A stretch of 32,025 nt of DNA from the NCBI GenBank assembly GCA_019751755.1, contig JAIENA010000383.1, positions 1 to 32,025 on the forward strand, written 5' to 3'. The notes beneath the pieces are model-generated. The model was not told the origin of the DNA, did not search any database, and saw nothing but the letters and a program-made list of their open reading frames with translations. Positions 31,783 through 32,025 of the stretch are shown here, in pieces. The translations under genes and the position numbers were made by a program. The first letter of the stretch is position 1. The number at the start of each line of letters is the position of its first letter. The stretch comes from Burkholderiaceae bacterium. GTDB taxonomy: Bacteria > Pseudomonadota > Gammaproteobacteria > Burkholderiales > Burkholderiaceae_D.

Positions 31783-31897
31783 CATTTGCAAAGAGCGCGA
31801 GCCCGTGGACATGGAATGCGAGTCGGCGCCGTCGATTGCGAGCTCATTTGCAGATAATGTGAGCACGGGCCTACCGTCATTTGCAGTTAATTCGAGC
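31783..31897 (+). repeat. Iterated repeats CATTTGCA-N8-GAGC (three copies)
   Basis: The pattern CATTTGCA, eight bases, GAGC occurs at 31783-31802, 31845-31864 and 31878-31897. Interspersed are short G(A/T)(A/T)TGCGAG(C/T) units (about 31814, 31835, 31911). The constant spacing marks protein-binding sites, as at the ends of transposons that use multi-copy recombinase sites. No gene is visible from 31778 to the window end. Confidence 0.65.
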
Positions 31898-32025
31898 TAA
31901 AATCGGCGTCGAATGCGAGCACGGACGGTTTGAAACGCGAGCCGCTACAATTAAGTCAACGTTCAAACTGAACCTGCCGTGTTCCACGAATCGGTAATTT
32001 GCGCCGGACTTGGTCGCATTTATGC

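Overview
The window looks like an accessory, mobile-element-rich region of a high-GC betaproteobacterium. An Oxalobacteraceae relative (Janthinobacterium, Massilia or Duganella type) is my inference, based on the H-NS-type protein with a C-terminal YRHP...TW...PLWL module, the Aer and MCP receptors, and the IS3, IS1595 and Tn3 content. There are no rRNA, tRNA or CRISPR features and almost no housekeeping genes. I could run no database search, so family calls rest on motifs read by eye.

Layout. (1) 1-6300: the tail of an IS3-family transposase, three forward unknown genes (one a HExxH metallopeptidase-like protein), then two reverse genes: a class II Fic protein and a large protein combining an XRE-like HTH with a sigma-70 region 4-like HTH. 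(2) 6590-7870: mostly non-coding. It holds a 351-bp MITE-like element with perfect 18-bp terminal inverted repeats, an extra copy of its end, two copies of a conserved ~41-bp motif and a 34-bp near-perfect palindrome. (3) 7873-11301: a compact forward operon of an XRE regulator, a YaaW/UPF0174-type protein with an added C-terminal zinc ribbon, overlapping tiny genes and a Gly/Ala-rich hydrophobic protein. An IS1595-family element with perfect 8-bp target duplications splits it. A third copy of the 41-bp motif lies just downstream, inverted relative to the first. (4) 11400-18392: relics, poorly known genes, an 855-aa TPR-like protein and a reverse cluster of small genes including an H-NS-type protein. 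(5) 18409-31568: a 13.2-kb segment bounded by identical 61-bp inverted repeats of Tn3-family type, with tnpA and tnpR at the right. Its cargo is sensory: an Aer-like receptor behind an FNR/ANR-type box, a PAS-PAS-GGDEF-EAL protein, an ABM-fold protein, a cobalamin-binding protein with the W-x9-EH photoreceptor signature, a coupled GGEEF diguanylate cyclase, and a broken MCP. (6) 31569-32025: the truncated end of an unknown gene followed by short iterated repeats that look like the end of another element.

Two parts deserve most attention. One is the YaaW-zinc-ribbon/small-peptide operon with its flanking repeats. The other is the Tn3-bounded signalling island, which would join oxygen or redox taxis, c-di-GMP turnover and a possible B12 light sensor in one mobile unit. 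The Tn3 ends lack matching 5-bp target duplications, one extra end lies inside (27733), and a second tnpA relic lies at 25604, so the island was probably assembled by nested insertions and rearrangement.
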